This document shows, piece by piece, positions 1 to 8,443 of a stretch of DNA of 64,000 nt. Within the stretch, counting starts at the first letter, position 1. Each line of letters begins with the position of its first letter. This stretch comes from Bacillus sp. P14.5 (lineage in GTDB: Bacteria; Bacillota; Bacilli; Bacillales; Bacillaceae_B). Under the pieces are notes generated by a model. It did no database searches. It saw only the letters and a program-made list of their open reading frames with translations, and had not been told where the DNA came from. The DNA lies in contig NZ_NIJF01000067.1 of assembly GCF_003316765.1 (NCBI RefSeq), positions 1 to 64,000 on the forward strand, read 5' to 3'. The position numbers and the translations under genes were made by a program.

Positions 1-761
1 AAGTCGGTGACTCCCTTAGGAGTTGAACCTCTTTTAGTCTTACAAGAACCTTATTATTCGATAAAGAACTGTCTTACATGGTTGAATGATTCTTCATTAG
101 TCTAGTGGCTATCCCTCCAGGTTGATTAGACCGTTCATTGGTACTGTGCCACCACTTTCACTGATATAAAGAGAAGTTATACAACAACTATTATCATTAT
201 TGCTTTCCTTATCACCGTTTCATTAGGAGTAAGCCCTCCACGTTATCAGCTTACAACGTTGAATTATATCTATTATAGATTGAACTTAGGTGCTTCCTGT
301 AAGCCTGTTAGCATTCATACGCCTGTAACGTATCATGGATTTTAATATTAATTAATCTTACTCACCCATATCTAACCTCACAATTTGGTGATATACACAT
401 TTCTATGTATCGCAGGTATAGACCCGTACATCCAGAAGTTTGTCAGCTTAACCTTTTCTTTAGGTCATTTAAGCATTCTCACCATATTCAATCAACCCAA
501 GCATCATGATTTACACCACCCCCGCGGGTAGGCTTTCGTCAGCTCATTTTAGCTGATACGGTAAATTCTTACGCCTTTTCACCGAGCTCTTAACACTATC
601 TTTCTTACTAAATCCAGTGCTAATCGACTAAGAGAGAACCCTTCCAAGCGTTACCTCTTCATTTGATTCTTCGATATAATCCTTCAATTCCATAAGGAAT
701 TGTCTACCTTTTACCTGAGTAATGTGTAACCACTCTCAGCTGTAGTAGAAACATTTCGCAC
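1..761 (-). mobile_element. Group II intron, 5' part (truncated by the window edge)
   Basis: Read on the minus strand, this stretch begins at 761 with GTGCGAAATG, which fits the GUGYG 5' end of bacterial group II introns. It then runs about 760 bases without a credible ORF but with many short self-complementary segments, including a CTGATACGG/GAAAAGC-type region at roughly 540-600 (minus strand) that resembles the domain I core of known introns. The length and lack of coding fit domains I-III ahead of the intron-encoded reverse transcriptase, which would lie left of base 1. The flank just upstream of the 5' splice site contains an imperfect hairpin (about 776-795), a kind of site used by some introns. 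Domain V and the reverse transcriptase cannot be seen, so class and integrity are unknown. The alternative is another structured RNA. Confidence 0.65.
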
Positions 762-852
762 AATTAACCCGCTCCGTTAGCAGAAGATGCTGACGTAAAA
801 GAAGGTAGGCCGCTGCTTGTTCAGCAAACGCCCCCAATAGTTGAAGAATAAT

Positions 853-1014
853 TTACTTATTTTCTACATCGTCTATCCGCTTTTCTAAGTTATTTATCCT
901 TTCATTTGTTTCATTATTGGAGTTGTTCATTCGATTGGATACCATTTTAAACAACGATATAAAGAATAAGACTAAGACAAAAGCACCTAGTAAATACCCT
1001 ATAATGATTTCCAC
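853..1014 (-). CDS. Small single-pass membrane protein with charged C-terminal helix (53 aa)
   Basis: The GTG start at 1014 is preceded by GAAGGAG with a 7-base gap. The product has one hydrophobic segment (about residues 3-23, beginning MEIIIGYLLGAF) followed by a charged Asn/Glu/Arg-rich tail with heptad spacing (INNLEKRIDDVE), probably a short coiled coil. It is too short to be called by length alone, but the ribosome binding site and the membrane-plus-coil design support it. It lies between the group II intron insertion and another small membrane protein on the same strand. I do not recognise the family. It resembles short phage- or accessory-region membrane proteins, but no function can be assigned. 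Confidence 0.5.
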   Translation of the reverse strand: MEIIIGYLLGAFVLVLFFISLFKMVSNRMNNSNNETNERINNLEKRIDDVENK

Positions 1015-1125
1015 ATAATCACTCCTTCATATCTTTATTCAATTATCCCATTGAAATTGGGAAATAGCCGGCTAGATTACCCGATTTTTTAATTGTTGCA
1101 TCCGACTATTGAGTAACTTCATTTT

Positions 1126-1377
1126 TCATTTTCTTTTGAAGCACAAAGTAACTATCGATAAACCAATGCTAATAAGCACCATACCAAACCCCATAATTAT
1201 CGACACATTAAACCCTTGTATTAGTGAATAAGTTATTATTAATATGGTAATGGCAAGGCTGACAAGTCCTTTTGTTTTATTCTTAATGTAAATTGATGTG
1301 AAAATAGCAAATGCCAAGGAAACCCCGACTAACTGTGATAAAAAAACCGTTATATACATCCAAATACTAAAGTCCAT
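1126..1377 (-). CDS. Hypothetical small membrane protein (83 aa, three membrane segments)
   Basis: The ORF has three hydrophobic stretches at about residues 7-28, 37-55 and 58-78, separated by the short basic loop IKNKTKG, and ends in a basic CFKRK tail. An AAGGGG sequence lies about nine bases before the ATG. It is one of three consecutive small membrane proteins on the minus strand (853, 1126, 1515) in an AT-rich accessory region. The spacing of more than 100 bases between them argues against tight translational coupling. No family is recognised and nothing in the sequence indicates a function. Confidence 0.5.
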   Translation of the reverse strand: MDFSIWMYITVFLSQLVGVSLAFAIFTSIYIKNKTKGLVSLAITILIITYSLIQGFNVSIIMGFGMVLISIGLSIVTLCFKRK

Positions 1378-1514
1378 TTATTTACGCCCCTTACAAGTCA
1401 TACTTTTAGTTCAATAGATAAATTCCACTTTAATACTCTTACAGTAAAGATAAGTAAATGTTACAACTAACCTCTCATTCCGTAGAGCTGCCTTGCATCT
1501 GAAGATAATATCTT

Positions 1515-1706
1515 TTATGAAAGGATAGATGGATTCTTTTTCCGCAGACACCCCATCATTTTACTGAAAAAACCGGATATCCAAACAATTAGATACATTG
1601 GAGCCGCAACTATAATCATCCCTGCAAATAAATAGCTAATCGATCTAATAATAAATTTCAAAATATCATATGTAGCACCTACTAGATCATCAATACACCT
1701 TAACAC
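1515..1706 (-). CDS. Hypothetical small membrane protein (63 aa)
   Basis: The GTG start at 1706 is preceded by GAGGGA at a 6-base gap. The product has an amphipathic N-terminus (LRCIDDLVGATYDILKFI), one long hydrophobic segment (about residues 23-50) and a basic CLRKK C-terminus, so it is probably a single- or double-pass membrane peptide. It lies downstream of the anti-sigma gene on the same strand but 138 bases away. The family is not recognised. It could equally be a chance ORF. Confidence 0.4.
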   Translation of the reverse strand: MLRCIDDLVGATYDILKFIIRSISYLFAGMIIVAAPMYLIVWISGFFSKMMGCLRKKNPSILS

Positions 1707-1844
1707 AAAAGTCCCTCGACGACGTATAGCTTGGTAATTTCATTTTAATATCTTTTTATATCCTATATTCAACATTATATCTTCTTAATGTCTTTTAGAG
1801 TCGATGAAGAGCGACCACATATATAATGCAATCGCTCAAAATTA

Positions 1845-2864
1845 TTATTCAGAAACCGGTACAACGAATTCAAGTTCACTCAAACTTTTATCTTTACCCT
1901 CCTCCTCCTTAACAACAGGAATTATAGTTATGGATTTCACATCTTCTTCTATTGGTTCAAAATATATTTGACTGCTTAAATAGAGACGACTTCCCCTGTG
2001 GTCAATAAGAATTCTACCAGTCTTTATCAAGCCCATTTCTTCCCCATTATCTGCGATTAGTTTAAAGGTTAATGCTTGTTCATTGAAATTTAAGTTCGAG
2101 GGAAGTGAAAAGACATACTTCACCTTTGTACTACTAGGAGTTAATTCCATTGAGTCAATACTGAAACTATATTTTCCTGATTTGATATCTTTTTTAGGAA
2201 TAATTATCTTTTCTTTTTCTGTTTTCTTGGCCGCTAAGTCAAATCGCCAATGTCCTTTCTTGTTTAACACATCCGTGATATCCAGCTTAACATTAACTAA
2301 ATCTGAAGACTTTGGTAACTCATCACCTGCTATTGTAATTATGCCGGTAATATAGTCATTTTGATAAGTTGCCTTAGACGAATACCCAACCTGCTTCCTA
2401 TCAACATAGATTTCTGCATCTGAAATTCCTAAAATTTTATATTGTTTTAACACTTCTTTATCCTTAACCTTTAATGGTATAGAATATCCTATTTCCAATC
2501 TTGAATCATCATAATATAAATCTGTAATTGTAATAGCTACTCCATCTTCTTCAACTGTTTGACCTATTGATTTTACTAATCCTTTTTCATTTGCAGCCTT
2601 TAAACCGTCATCAGCGTATGGTAATACTGAGTTAATTAGAGGAATCTTACTTAATACAGTTGCCATTGTTGGTGAAACAAAACCGCTTCCAAGTAAAACG
2701 GTCAAGAATAGTACAGCTGCTGTAGACAAATAAGCAATTTTTTTCCCTCTTTTATTACTATTAGAGCTTTTATATATAGTCTTACTGATTATTAAATCCA
2801 ACTCTTCTTCTGGTATCTCAATCCGTTCAATATCCTCTTTAAACTTGATTATTGGCTTATTCAT
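1845..2864 (-). CDS. Anti-sigma factor-like membrane protein, DUF4179 type (339 aa)
   Basis: The short acidic N-terminal cytoplasmic part (residues 1-40, including the run IEIPEEELDLII) would be the sigma-binding region. It is followed by a single membrane helix (about 46-66, beginning YLSTAAVLFLTVLLG) and a large extracytoplasmic beta-rich domain with repeated ITDLYYDDSR and FSIDSMELTPSSTKV elements. This is the DUF4179/DUF5643 layout known in Bacillus anti-sigma proteins. The ATG at 2864 was chosen because AAGGAGG lies nine bases upstream; a GTG two codons earlier is the alternative. The gene overlaps the sigma factor gene by eight bases, so the pair is translationally coupled. The role (holding the sigma factor until an envelope signal) is inferred from the family. 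Confidence 0.8.
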   Translation of the reverse strand: MNKPIIKFKEDIERIEIPEEELDLIISKTIYKSSNSNKRGKKIAYLSTAAVLFLTVLLGSGFVSPTMATVLSKIPLINSVLPYADDGLKAANEKGLVKSIGQTVEEDGVAITITDLYYDDSRLEIGYSIPLKVKDKEVLKQYKILGISDAEIYVDRKQVGYSSKATYQNDYITGIITIAGDELPKSSDLVNVKLDITDVLNKKGHWRFDLAAKKTEKEKIIIPKKDIKSGKYSFSIDSMELTPSSTKVKYVFSLPSNLNFNEQALTFKLIADNGEEMGLIKTGRILIDHRGSRLYLSSQIYFEPIEEDVKSITIIPVVKEEEGKDKSLSELEFVVPVSE

Positions 2865-3381
2865 TAACACAATCCTCCTTCAACAAGATTCTGAGTTCTT
2901 GTATTGCACGATGAAGATTTGACTTAACAGTACCTTCCGGAAGATCCAGTATCTTTGCTATCTGTTTTAATGTTTTATCTTGATAATATTTAAGGATAAT
3001 AAGTGTTTTATAACGCTCATTTAGATGGTCAATTGCAGTGAAAAGTTCTAACCTATCAACTATATTAGCTTCTCTGCTAGGAGTACTGACATCAATTTCA
3101 AAATCAATAGACACAACTTTCTTTCTCTTTTTGATAAAATCCAAAGATTTATTAATTAGGATTCTCATTAACCAACTGGAAAAGTAGGTCGGCTCTTTTA
3201 GATTCTTTATTGAAATAAGTGCTTTATAAATAGTTTCCTGAACAATATCGAGTGAATCATCCTTATTCTTAGTGTATAAAAAAGCAGTTCTATATAGTTT
3301 AGTCTTTTCGGCTTCAATAAGTTGAGTAAAAGCATTTTTATCACCTTTTTTTGCTTTGTTTATTAACTTGTAATTTTTCAT
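2857..3381 (-). CDS. ECF-type RNA polymerase sigma factor (174 aa)
   Basis: The protein has sigma region 2 at about residues 25-85 (LYRTAFLYTKNKDDSLDIVQE, then SWLMRILINKSLDFIKKR) and a sigma region 4 helix-turn-helix at about 120-165 (KTLKQIAKILDLPEGTVKSNL). Length and domain content match small extracytoplasmic-function sigma factors such as SigV or SigW of Bacillus. The ATG is preceded by AAAGGAGG. The overlapping downstream gene encodes a membrane anti-sigma protein, the usual partner. Such sigma factors direct polymerase to envelope-stress promoters and often their own. A TGGAAC element about 55 bases upstream is a possible -35 of an autoregulated promoter, but I cannot fix a matching -10. 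No obvious target genes lie nearby. Confidence 0.88.
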   Translation of the reverse strand: MKNYKLINKAKKGDKNAFTQLIEAEKTKLYRTAFLYTKNKDDSLDIVQETIYKALISIKNLKEPTYFSSWLMRILINKSLDFIKKRKKVVSIDFEIDVSTPSREANIVDRLELFTAIDHLNERYKTLIILKYYQDKTLKQIAKILDLPEGTVKSNLHRAIQELRILLKEDCVNE

Positions 3382-3849
3382 ATTGACCTCCTTTCCCTTA
3401 TTAGACCTTGTTGTATATTTTTTAGTTCCAAGAATAGAGAAATTATTTTAAAGAAAATTAAAATAAGACGAAACATAAGTTCCGTCTAACTTTAACAGAT
3501 CTTCCATTAAATGGCCCTTTAACGGAATAACTTTTTAGACCAAGATTTATTCAATCGAGATGAACCTAAAAAGATAACATCCATAAATTCCTATTTCACA
3601 ACACAAAGGTAGATAATTAATTTATTGGGATGCATTTTAAGTTACGAATTAAATTCTGAGCTAGCATAGATTACTACCTAATTGGATAAACCTAAGGAAA
3701 GTTAAAGGAATATTAATAAGTCACTCGGTCTATTCGAACCTTTTACAGGGTTATATTTCCAAGAAGAGTAAGAATAATAAATGGGGACCAACTTAATCAT
3801 TGTCTTTACTGAACTAATTATTCATCCTCAAATATGAAGGAGGCCAGCA
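3382..3849. other. Intergenic region, no gene seen
   Basis: AT-rich stretch between the sigma factor start and a small plus-strand ORF. I see no ORF with a ribosome binding site, no long inverted repeat and no RNA gene. Confidence 0.5.
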
Positions 3850-3975
3850 ATGTCCAATCAAAGACGAAAAATTCCACACAACCCTAATAAACGTCCTTGT
3901 ATAGCCAAAAATATTACATTCCCTGTACAAAAAGAAAATGAATACTGGATACGATTACTATCTAGCAAAAAATAA
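3850..3975 (+). CDS. Small basic hypothetical protein (41 aa)
   Basis: The ATG is preceded by GAAGGAGG at a good distance. The peptide begins MSNQRRKIPHNPNKRPC and ends WIRLLSSKK. It is basic and hydrophilic, with one Cys and no membrane segment. The strong ribosome binding site in an otherwise empty 1.2-kb stretch is the main support. The family is not recognised. Short basic proteins of this kind occur in sporulation and in accessory regions, but no role can be inferred. Confidence 0.5.
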   Translation: MSNQRRKIPHNPNKRPCIAKNITFPVQKENEYWIRLLSSKK

Positions 3976-4220
3976 ACTCAGATAATTAAGCACTGTCATC
4001 TCTCTGTGGTTTCTGTGTGAAAGTGTAATAAAAGGCAAATTTGAATCGTAAAATAAGAATTATGTTTTCTAGTTCATTTCTATGTAATAGTGATTATAAA
4101 AAAATGCTTGCAGCATAAACGTTCGTCCCACTCGCTATTCATTAGATTAGAATTCATTTATTATAAAAATCAATCAAATCCATATTATCAACAGTCTTCT
4201 TTTACTTCTTCGTAAGTTCT

Positions 4221-4298
4221 TCATCTTTTTATTTGTTCGATTGCTTTGTTTAATATTAAATCTTCACTGTATTGATAATAATACTTTTTATCATCCAT
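4221..4298 (-). CDS. Possible 25-aa peptide
   Basis: The ATG at 4298 follows GGAGGTG at nine bases. The peptide reads MDDKKYYYQYSEDLILNKAI then EQIKR. It is polar, with a Tyr-rich start and an amphipathic helix. The only support is the ribosome binding site, so it may be a remnant or a chance ORF. Confidence 0.3.
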   Translation of the reverse strand: MDDKKYYYQYSEDLILNKAIEQIKR

Positions 4299-4408
4299 TT
4301 CTCCAACACCTCCACTCTATTGTACAAAAGCAAATTAATTTTATAAACAGAATGAAAAGACAAGGGATCTTCCTTTATCAAATAAATAGAAATTCTTTCT
4401 AACTTAAA

Positions 4409-4441
4409 ATGAGCGGAAGTTTAAAAAACTCCCACTCATTC
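4409..4441 (-). terminator. Hairpin downstream of the permease operon
   Basis: An almost perfect 15-bp stem (AATGAGTGGGAGTTT against AAACTTCCGCTCATT on the minus strand, two wobble pairs) is followed by TTTTAAG. It lies about 150 bases beyond the last permease gene. The T-run is weak, so it may be a processing or stabilising hairpin. Confidence 0.5.
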
Positions 4442-4596
4442 ATATAACGTTAATTATGTAAAGAGTAATCTCTCATTTTACTAACTCATTAACTCTAGAT
4501 CCCCTAATGAAAATGAACTTAAGGGTGCATCTATATTGCCTTACAAAAATATAAGATGAAGACACGGGTAAAAAATTAATTACATATATAACATTC

Positions 4597-5628
4597 TTAA
4601 TATTTCTGCTGATTGACAATAACAAAATCCCCATCACCAGGATGAATGGTATCAGTTTGTGAGTATTGCTTAACCTTTTTGCTTCTCCTTTTAATGCCAA
4701 CTATTTTTCCTTCGATTAGAACATCACTAAGAACCGACTTAATTTCATTAACGCAATAGATTGTTACAGCAAAGAACAGCAAAGGTCCTAGTACCAGGTA
4801 AGGCTTAATAAATACCTGTTGTATATTGATACTGATTGTCGCAGCCCATTCATTTGTAGCTGAAAAGTAAACTGGATTAGATTCCAATATGCCGAAATTT
4901 TCAGTCACCAGCCCACCTAAACAAATTTGAAGAATACCAAGCTGAATTAAAAGAAGAAGGGTCTGGGACAGTTGCTCCGAAAACATTACCACTGAATGAC
5001 GACTGAATTGCGGCCACAGATGTTTTCGAACCAAATGAAAACGACTAGCTCCCATCTGACGTGATACTTGAATGAATTCATTTTTAAGAAAGTCATTCAT
5101 CCCTTGCCCGACATACATCCCAAGAGAAGGAATAACCATGAGTGCAATAACAAAGATCTCGATTAAAAGAAACGTAAAAGAGTTAAGAGATCCTGCTGCA
5201 TATTCTAGCTGAAGAGGATACAGAAGTATGAAACCGACGATTGCTAATGGGATGAAATTGAAAGTGTCCCACAGACCTTTGAATATCGAACGAAACCAAT
5301 TTGGCATGAATGCATAAAAGAGACCGGTAACAAATCCACCTATCATCCTGAGAAAAGCAATTGCCAATGCTGAGAGCAATGTATACTTAGCTCCACTTAG
5401 TAGCATAACAAATTGGTTTCTTCCAAGTTTATCACTCCCTATAGGTGGCATTTCGGAAGGTGAATAAGGTGGTGCTGCGATGACCTTGCTTGATTTCGGA
5501 TCTTTTAAATATGAAGGTCCTGACTCTTGAAAGTCAGGATTTAACATAGGAACTAAAAAGCTCGCGAATATCATACCCGTTATAATAAGAAAAGGTAACC
5601 AAAATCGAAAAGACCTAAATAATGTCAT
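4597..5628 (-). CDS. ABC transporter permease, OppC/DppC-like (343 aa)
   Basis: A membrane helix at about residues 7-27 is followed by a periplasm-side segment containing PPIGSDKLGRNQF, the typical OppC/DppC entry motif (P.GTD..GRD). The binding-protein-dependent permease domain then has about five helices and an EAA-like loop (VSRQMGASRFHLVRKHLWPQ). The ATG at 5628 overlaps the stop of the preceding permease as ATGA, so translation is coupled; an upstream in-frame start at 5673 lies inside the neighbour and is rejected. The domain is diverged from canonical oligopeptide permeases. No ATPase or solute-binding protein gene is adjacent, so it must borrow one or be part of an incomplete system. 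The substrate is unknown; peptide or nickel would be typical of the family. Confidence 0.8.
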   Translation of the reverse strand: MTLFRSFRFWLPFLIITGMIFASFLVPMLNPDFQESGPSYLKDPKSSKVIAAPPYSPSEMPPIGSDKLGRNQFVMLLSGAKYTLLSALAIAFLRMIGGFVTGLFYAFMPNWFRSIFKGLWDTFNFIPLAIVGFILLYPLQLEYAAGSLNSFTFLLIEIFVIALMVIPSLGMYVGQGMNDFLKNEFIQVSRQMGASRFHLVRKHLWPQFSRHSVVMFSEQLSQTLLLLIQLGILQICLGGLVTENFGILESNPVYFSATNEWAATISINIQQVFIKPYLVLGPLLFFAVTIYCVNEIKSVLSDVLIEGKIVGIKRRSKKVKQYSQTDTIHPGDGDFVIVNQQKY

Positions 5629-6506
5629 ACTCCCACTTCCCCCCCTGAAGTTTTGATGATTAAGAGTCTCCAAAAGTTAAAAAGAATAAAAAATGGAATG
5701 TATACTAGAAGCATTCCAATAAAAAAGGCACTTGGTTCATCAGTGGCAGTGTTAAGCATAGCAATCATAAATCCGTTAATATTAAATAATATTTCAATAA
5801 TCAGCAGATTCGAAAGCATTAGCAAGAAAATAGGCTTTAGGTGATAATAAAATTGAACCCATACATTTCGGAAAAGGTGTACCCAAACCGTATATGCCTT
5901 AGAAAATCCTTTTGAAAAAGAAAATTCAACATATGGCTTATCCTTTTCTTCCCTAATTTGAAACAGAAAGTGCTTTGTCAAGAAAGCAATAGGTAATATG
6001 GACAGACAAAGTATAGGAAGAACGAAAATTTTCTCCTCTCCAAGTGTATAAATATCAAATAAAAGGATATCAGTTTTCTTAAAAAGCCATATGATAAATA
6101 ATTGTAAAAGCACAACAATGAGGACATCAGGGAGAGAATCGAATAAGTCTAGGACACGTAGGAGAGCTCTATATATCCTTCTAGGAAGAAACATGAACAA
6201 ATAACTGGCTATTACTGAAATGGCAACTGCCAAAATAAATGAAGTTGCAAGAAGAAGAAAGGAATAACCAAACAGCTTTAAAAGAATAGGAAAGATGGGA
6301 TAAACCTTATCTCCCTCTCCAATTTTTATAAGAACAGAATCTGGATGCATTACGTTATAGAAGATTTGCTTCAGTGTGTGTAAGTACTTTGCAAAGTTTA
6401 TAACAAGTTCATAATCATACATGAGTAACGAACCCGCTCCACTAAATAGAAAGAGCCCGATACAAGTGAGTAGAAACTGAATCGGTAACCATATAACCTG
6501 TTTCAT
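5625..6506 (-). CDS. ABC transporter permease, OppB/DppB-like (293 aa)
   Basis: There is an N-terminal helix (about residues 7-25), a variable outer segment, then four or five helices of the binding-protein-dependent permease fold. An EAA-like loop is seen around FSKAYTVWVHLFRN. The ATG at 6506 is preceded by AGGAGGGG at five bases; the ORF extends upstream but without a site. The gene overlaps the next permease by four bases (ATGA), and together they would form the heterodimeric channel of an Opp-type importer. Sequence identity to classical OppB looks low by eye. The neighbouring lipoprotein gene is not a typical solute-binding protein. Family is fairly sure, substrate unknown. Confidence 0.78.
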   Translation of the reverse strand: MKQVIWLPIQFLLTCIGLFLFSGAGSLLMYDYELVINFAKYLHTLKQIFYNVMHPDSVLIKIGEGDKVYPIFPILLKLFGYSFLLLATSFILAVAISVIASYLFMFLPRRIYRALLRVLDLFDSLPDVLIVVLLQLFIIWLFKKTDILLFDIYTLGEEKIFVLPILCLSILPIAFLTKHFLFQIREEKDKPYVEFSFSKGFSKAYTVWVHLFRNVWVQFYYHLKPIFLLMLSNLLIIEILFNINGFMIAMLNTATDEPSAFFIGMLLVYIPFFILFNFWRLLIIKTSGGEVGV

Positions 6507-6559
6507 GCCTACCCCTCCTATTTGTTGAACACATTTTATAATCCTTAATCTATATTTGG

Positions 6560-7150
6560 TCATCTCATTGGCCTTGACTGTGAAATAGAAGGAGCTAGAC
6601 TCCAAGAACCTCCATATTCACTAATGATTGGAGCATACTTTACAAAACCTGTTAAACTTTCCCCTTCTACATCATACTTTATTAAACCATCGCCTTTATC
6701 TATGAATTCTCCATTTTTCCCGTATCTATCTTGAACTGTTTCGTCTTGTAGGTTTGGTCTAAACCAAACTTCTAGTTGAAACTGTTGATCATCCCTTTCT
6801 TTATCAATTACCTTTGTAAATTCACCAGCTTCATCAATTTCCGCGGTATACTCTCTAGTAAAGTCTTTTGAGATCTGACCCTTCCCCTCCAAAATTTCTG
6901 TGTTTTTTATATTTTCCGGAAAACTTCTTAAACCTATTAGAATTATAGTTCCTTTAGGTAAGTTGGTCTGACCTCGAATCACTAATCTGGCGTTCTCTAT
7001 ATGTACACTTCCTTCTAAAGTCACTTCTACACTTTTTTTACTTATGGTGGGTTGGGAGTCTAAAGATTCATCATAAAAAACAACTCTACAACCAGTAAGA
7101 AGTACCACCAATATTACAATTGGAATTAAAATTTGAATTCTTTTAACCAT
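6560..7150 (-). CDS. Small lipoprotein associated with the permease pair (196 aa)
   Basis: A type II signal peptide ends in the lipobox LLTGC (Cys about residue 21 from the ATG at 7150), so the mature protein is membrane-anchored outside the cell. The rest is beta-rich with a possible immunoglobulin-like fold (VEVTLEGSVHIENARLVIRG). It is far too short for an Opp-type solute-binding protein, which has more than 500 residues. The ATG at 7150 was chosen because AAGGAG lies nine bases upstream; an ATG six codons earlier is the alternative. It is the first gene of an operon with the two permeases, spacing about 50 bases. I do not recognise the family. It may be an accessory or atypical substrate-capture subunit. 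Confidence 0.7.
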   Translation of the reverse strand: MVKRIQILIPIVILVVLLTGCRVVFYDESLDSQPTISKKSVEVTLEGSVHIENARLVIRGQTNLPKGTIILIGLRSFPENIKNTEILEGKGQISKDFTREYTAEIDEAGEFTKVIDKERDDQQFQLEVWFRPNLQDETVQDRYGKNGEFIDKGDGLIKYDVEGESLTGFVKYAPIISEYGGSWSLAPSISQSRPMR

Positions 7151-7577
7151 TCCTATAATCTCCTTCATAAATATATAACTGCCAGGTATATAGTGATTTC
7201 CTTTAGTAGAATATTAGGTACATAACTTACCAAGAAATATTAGCCTCTAACAATGGGTATAATTATTTTAGTAATTTTCCTTCCCCCATAAAGCATCCTC
7301 CTTTTTTTAACTCTTCAAATTTATCTCTTACAAACTGTGGACTAATACTTTTGGCTAAAATTCATAATATAAAATTTTCAGCCATGGTGAACAGGTGACA
7401 TTAGACTGATCTCGTTTGTAATCAATCACCCTTTCCACTCATAGTACTATATCTATTTAAACAGCGTTTCTCCTGATTTAAGCCATTTTCAAAAGTTTTT
7501 TTAGTTGAATCTATCTTAAATGTCCTTTATCAATCTATAATATAAATATCTTTATTTTTGTGAGGAGAATAATTATT

Positions 7578-8443
7578 ATGGAGATGATTTCAACGATTGG
7601 TAAAAGTTTAAAGGACTTAAGAACATACCAAAAGGTTTCTCAAAAAAACTTAGCCAAGGATATTTGTACTCAAGCATATGTAAGTATGATAGAAAAGGGC
7701 GAAATTATACCATCGGCTCATATTTTACACGCTTTTGCCCAAAAGCTCGGTGTACCGATTGATTATTTTTTTGATACTCCAGACAGTACAATCCATGAAT
7801 ATCATTCTGAGTTTATTAGTCAAGTTCGTATGGCAATTAAAAAAATGAATATTCAGTTGTACAAGGTATGGTTTCGTCCCAAAGAGACAACCCTCTTTTT
7901 CAAACAGTGAAAATGAGGAAGTTTATCGAATATCATTTAGGAATCTGTAAATATTATCTTGATAAGGATCTTACTGGGTCATTAGATACCCTTAGAAATA
8001 TTCTAAGTGATAAGGATCACCAATATTTTCAGGAAGATGTAGAAACATTAATTGCTATTGCTAATATTCTATCTGAAGAAAAGCACTTGGAAGAATCAGA
8101 AGAATATTATCTAAAAGCGCTTGAGCTTCTTGGCAATAGACCAGCTGATTCAAACTACCAACAAAAACTCCGCTTATATTATAACTATCAGAGGTTTTTG
8201 AAAAATACTGAGAAATACAGCAAAGCTGTAGAGTATGCTAATAAGGGAATCAGGGTTTGTATTCTTCATGAAACTCTTTATCTTCATGGTGAATTTTATT
8301 TTTATAAAGGTGTTTCACTAATCAAACTAAAAGAAACGAAAAAAGGAATTGAATCCCTTCAAAAGGCAATGGATATCTTTACTATAGCGGAGAAGGAAAA
8401 GTTTAAAGAAGCTGCCCAAAAACTAATTAAAAATTATTCGTAA
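7578..8443 (+). pseudogene. XRE-TPR transcriptional regulator, PlcR/RNPP-like, split by a frameshift
   Basis: Residues 1-65 form an XRE helix-turn-helix (LKDLRTYQKVSQKNLAKD, then AYVSMIEKGEIIPS). The rest, from about residue 95, is a TPR-like helical repeat domain (EYHLGICKYYLDKDLTGSLD, SLQKAMDIFTIAEKEKF). This is the layout of PlcR, NprR and other RNPP regulators that bind imported peptides. The frame is broken at the seven-A run 7839-7845. One extra A gives a continuous frame reading KNEYSVVQGMVSSQRDNPLF through the junction, so a sequencing undercall is likely. The start is the ATG at 7578 with AGGAG ten bases upstream. It is divergent from the lipoprotein-permease operon and 427 bases away. 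I found no obvious signal-peptide gene behind it. Confidence 0.75.

Noticed and set aside
4473-4700. 75-codon minus-strand ORF overlapping the end of the OppC-like gene
   Set aside because: Overlaps the real permease by about 100 bases in another frame and lacks a site.
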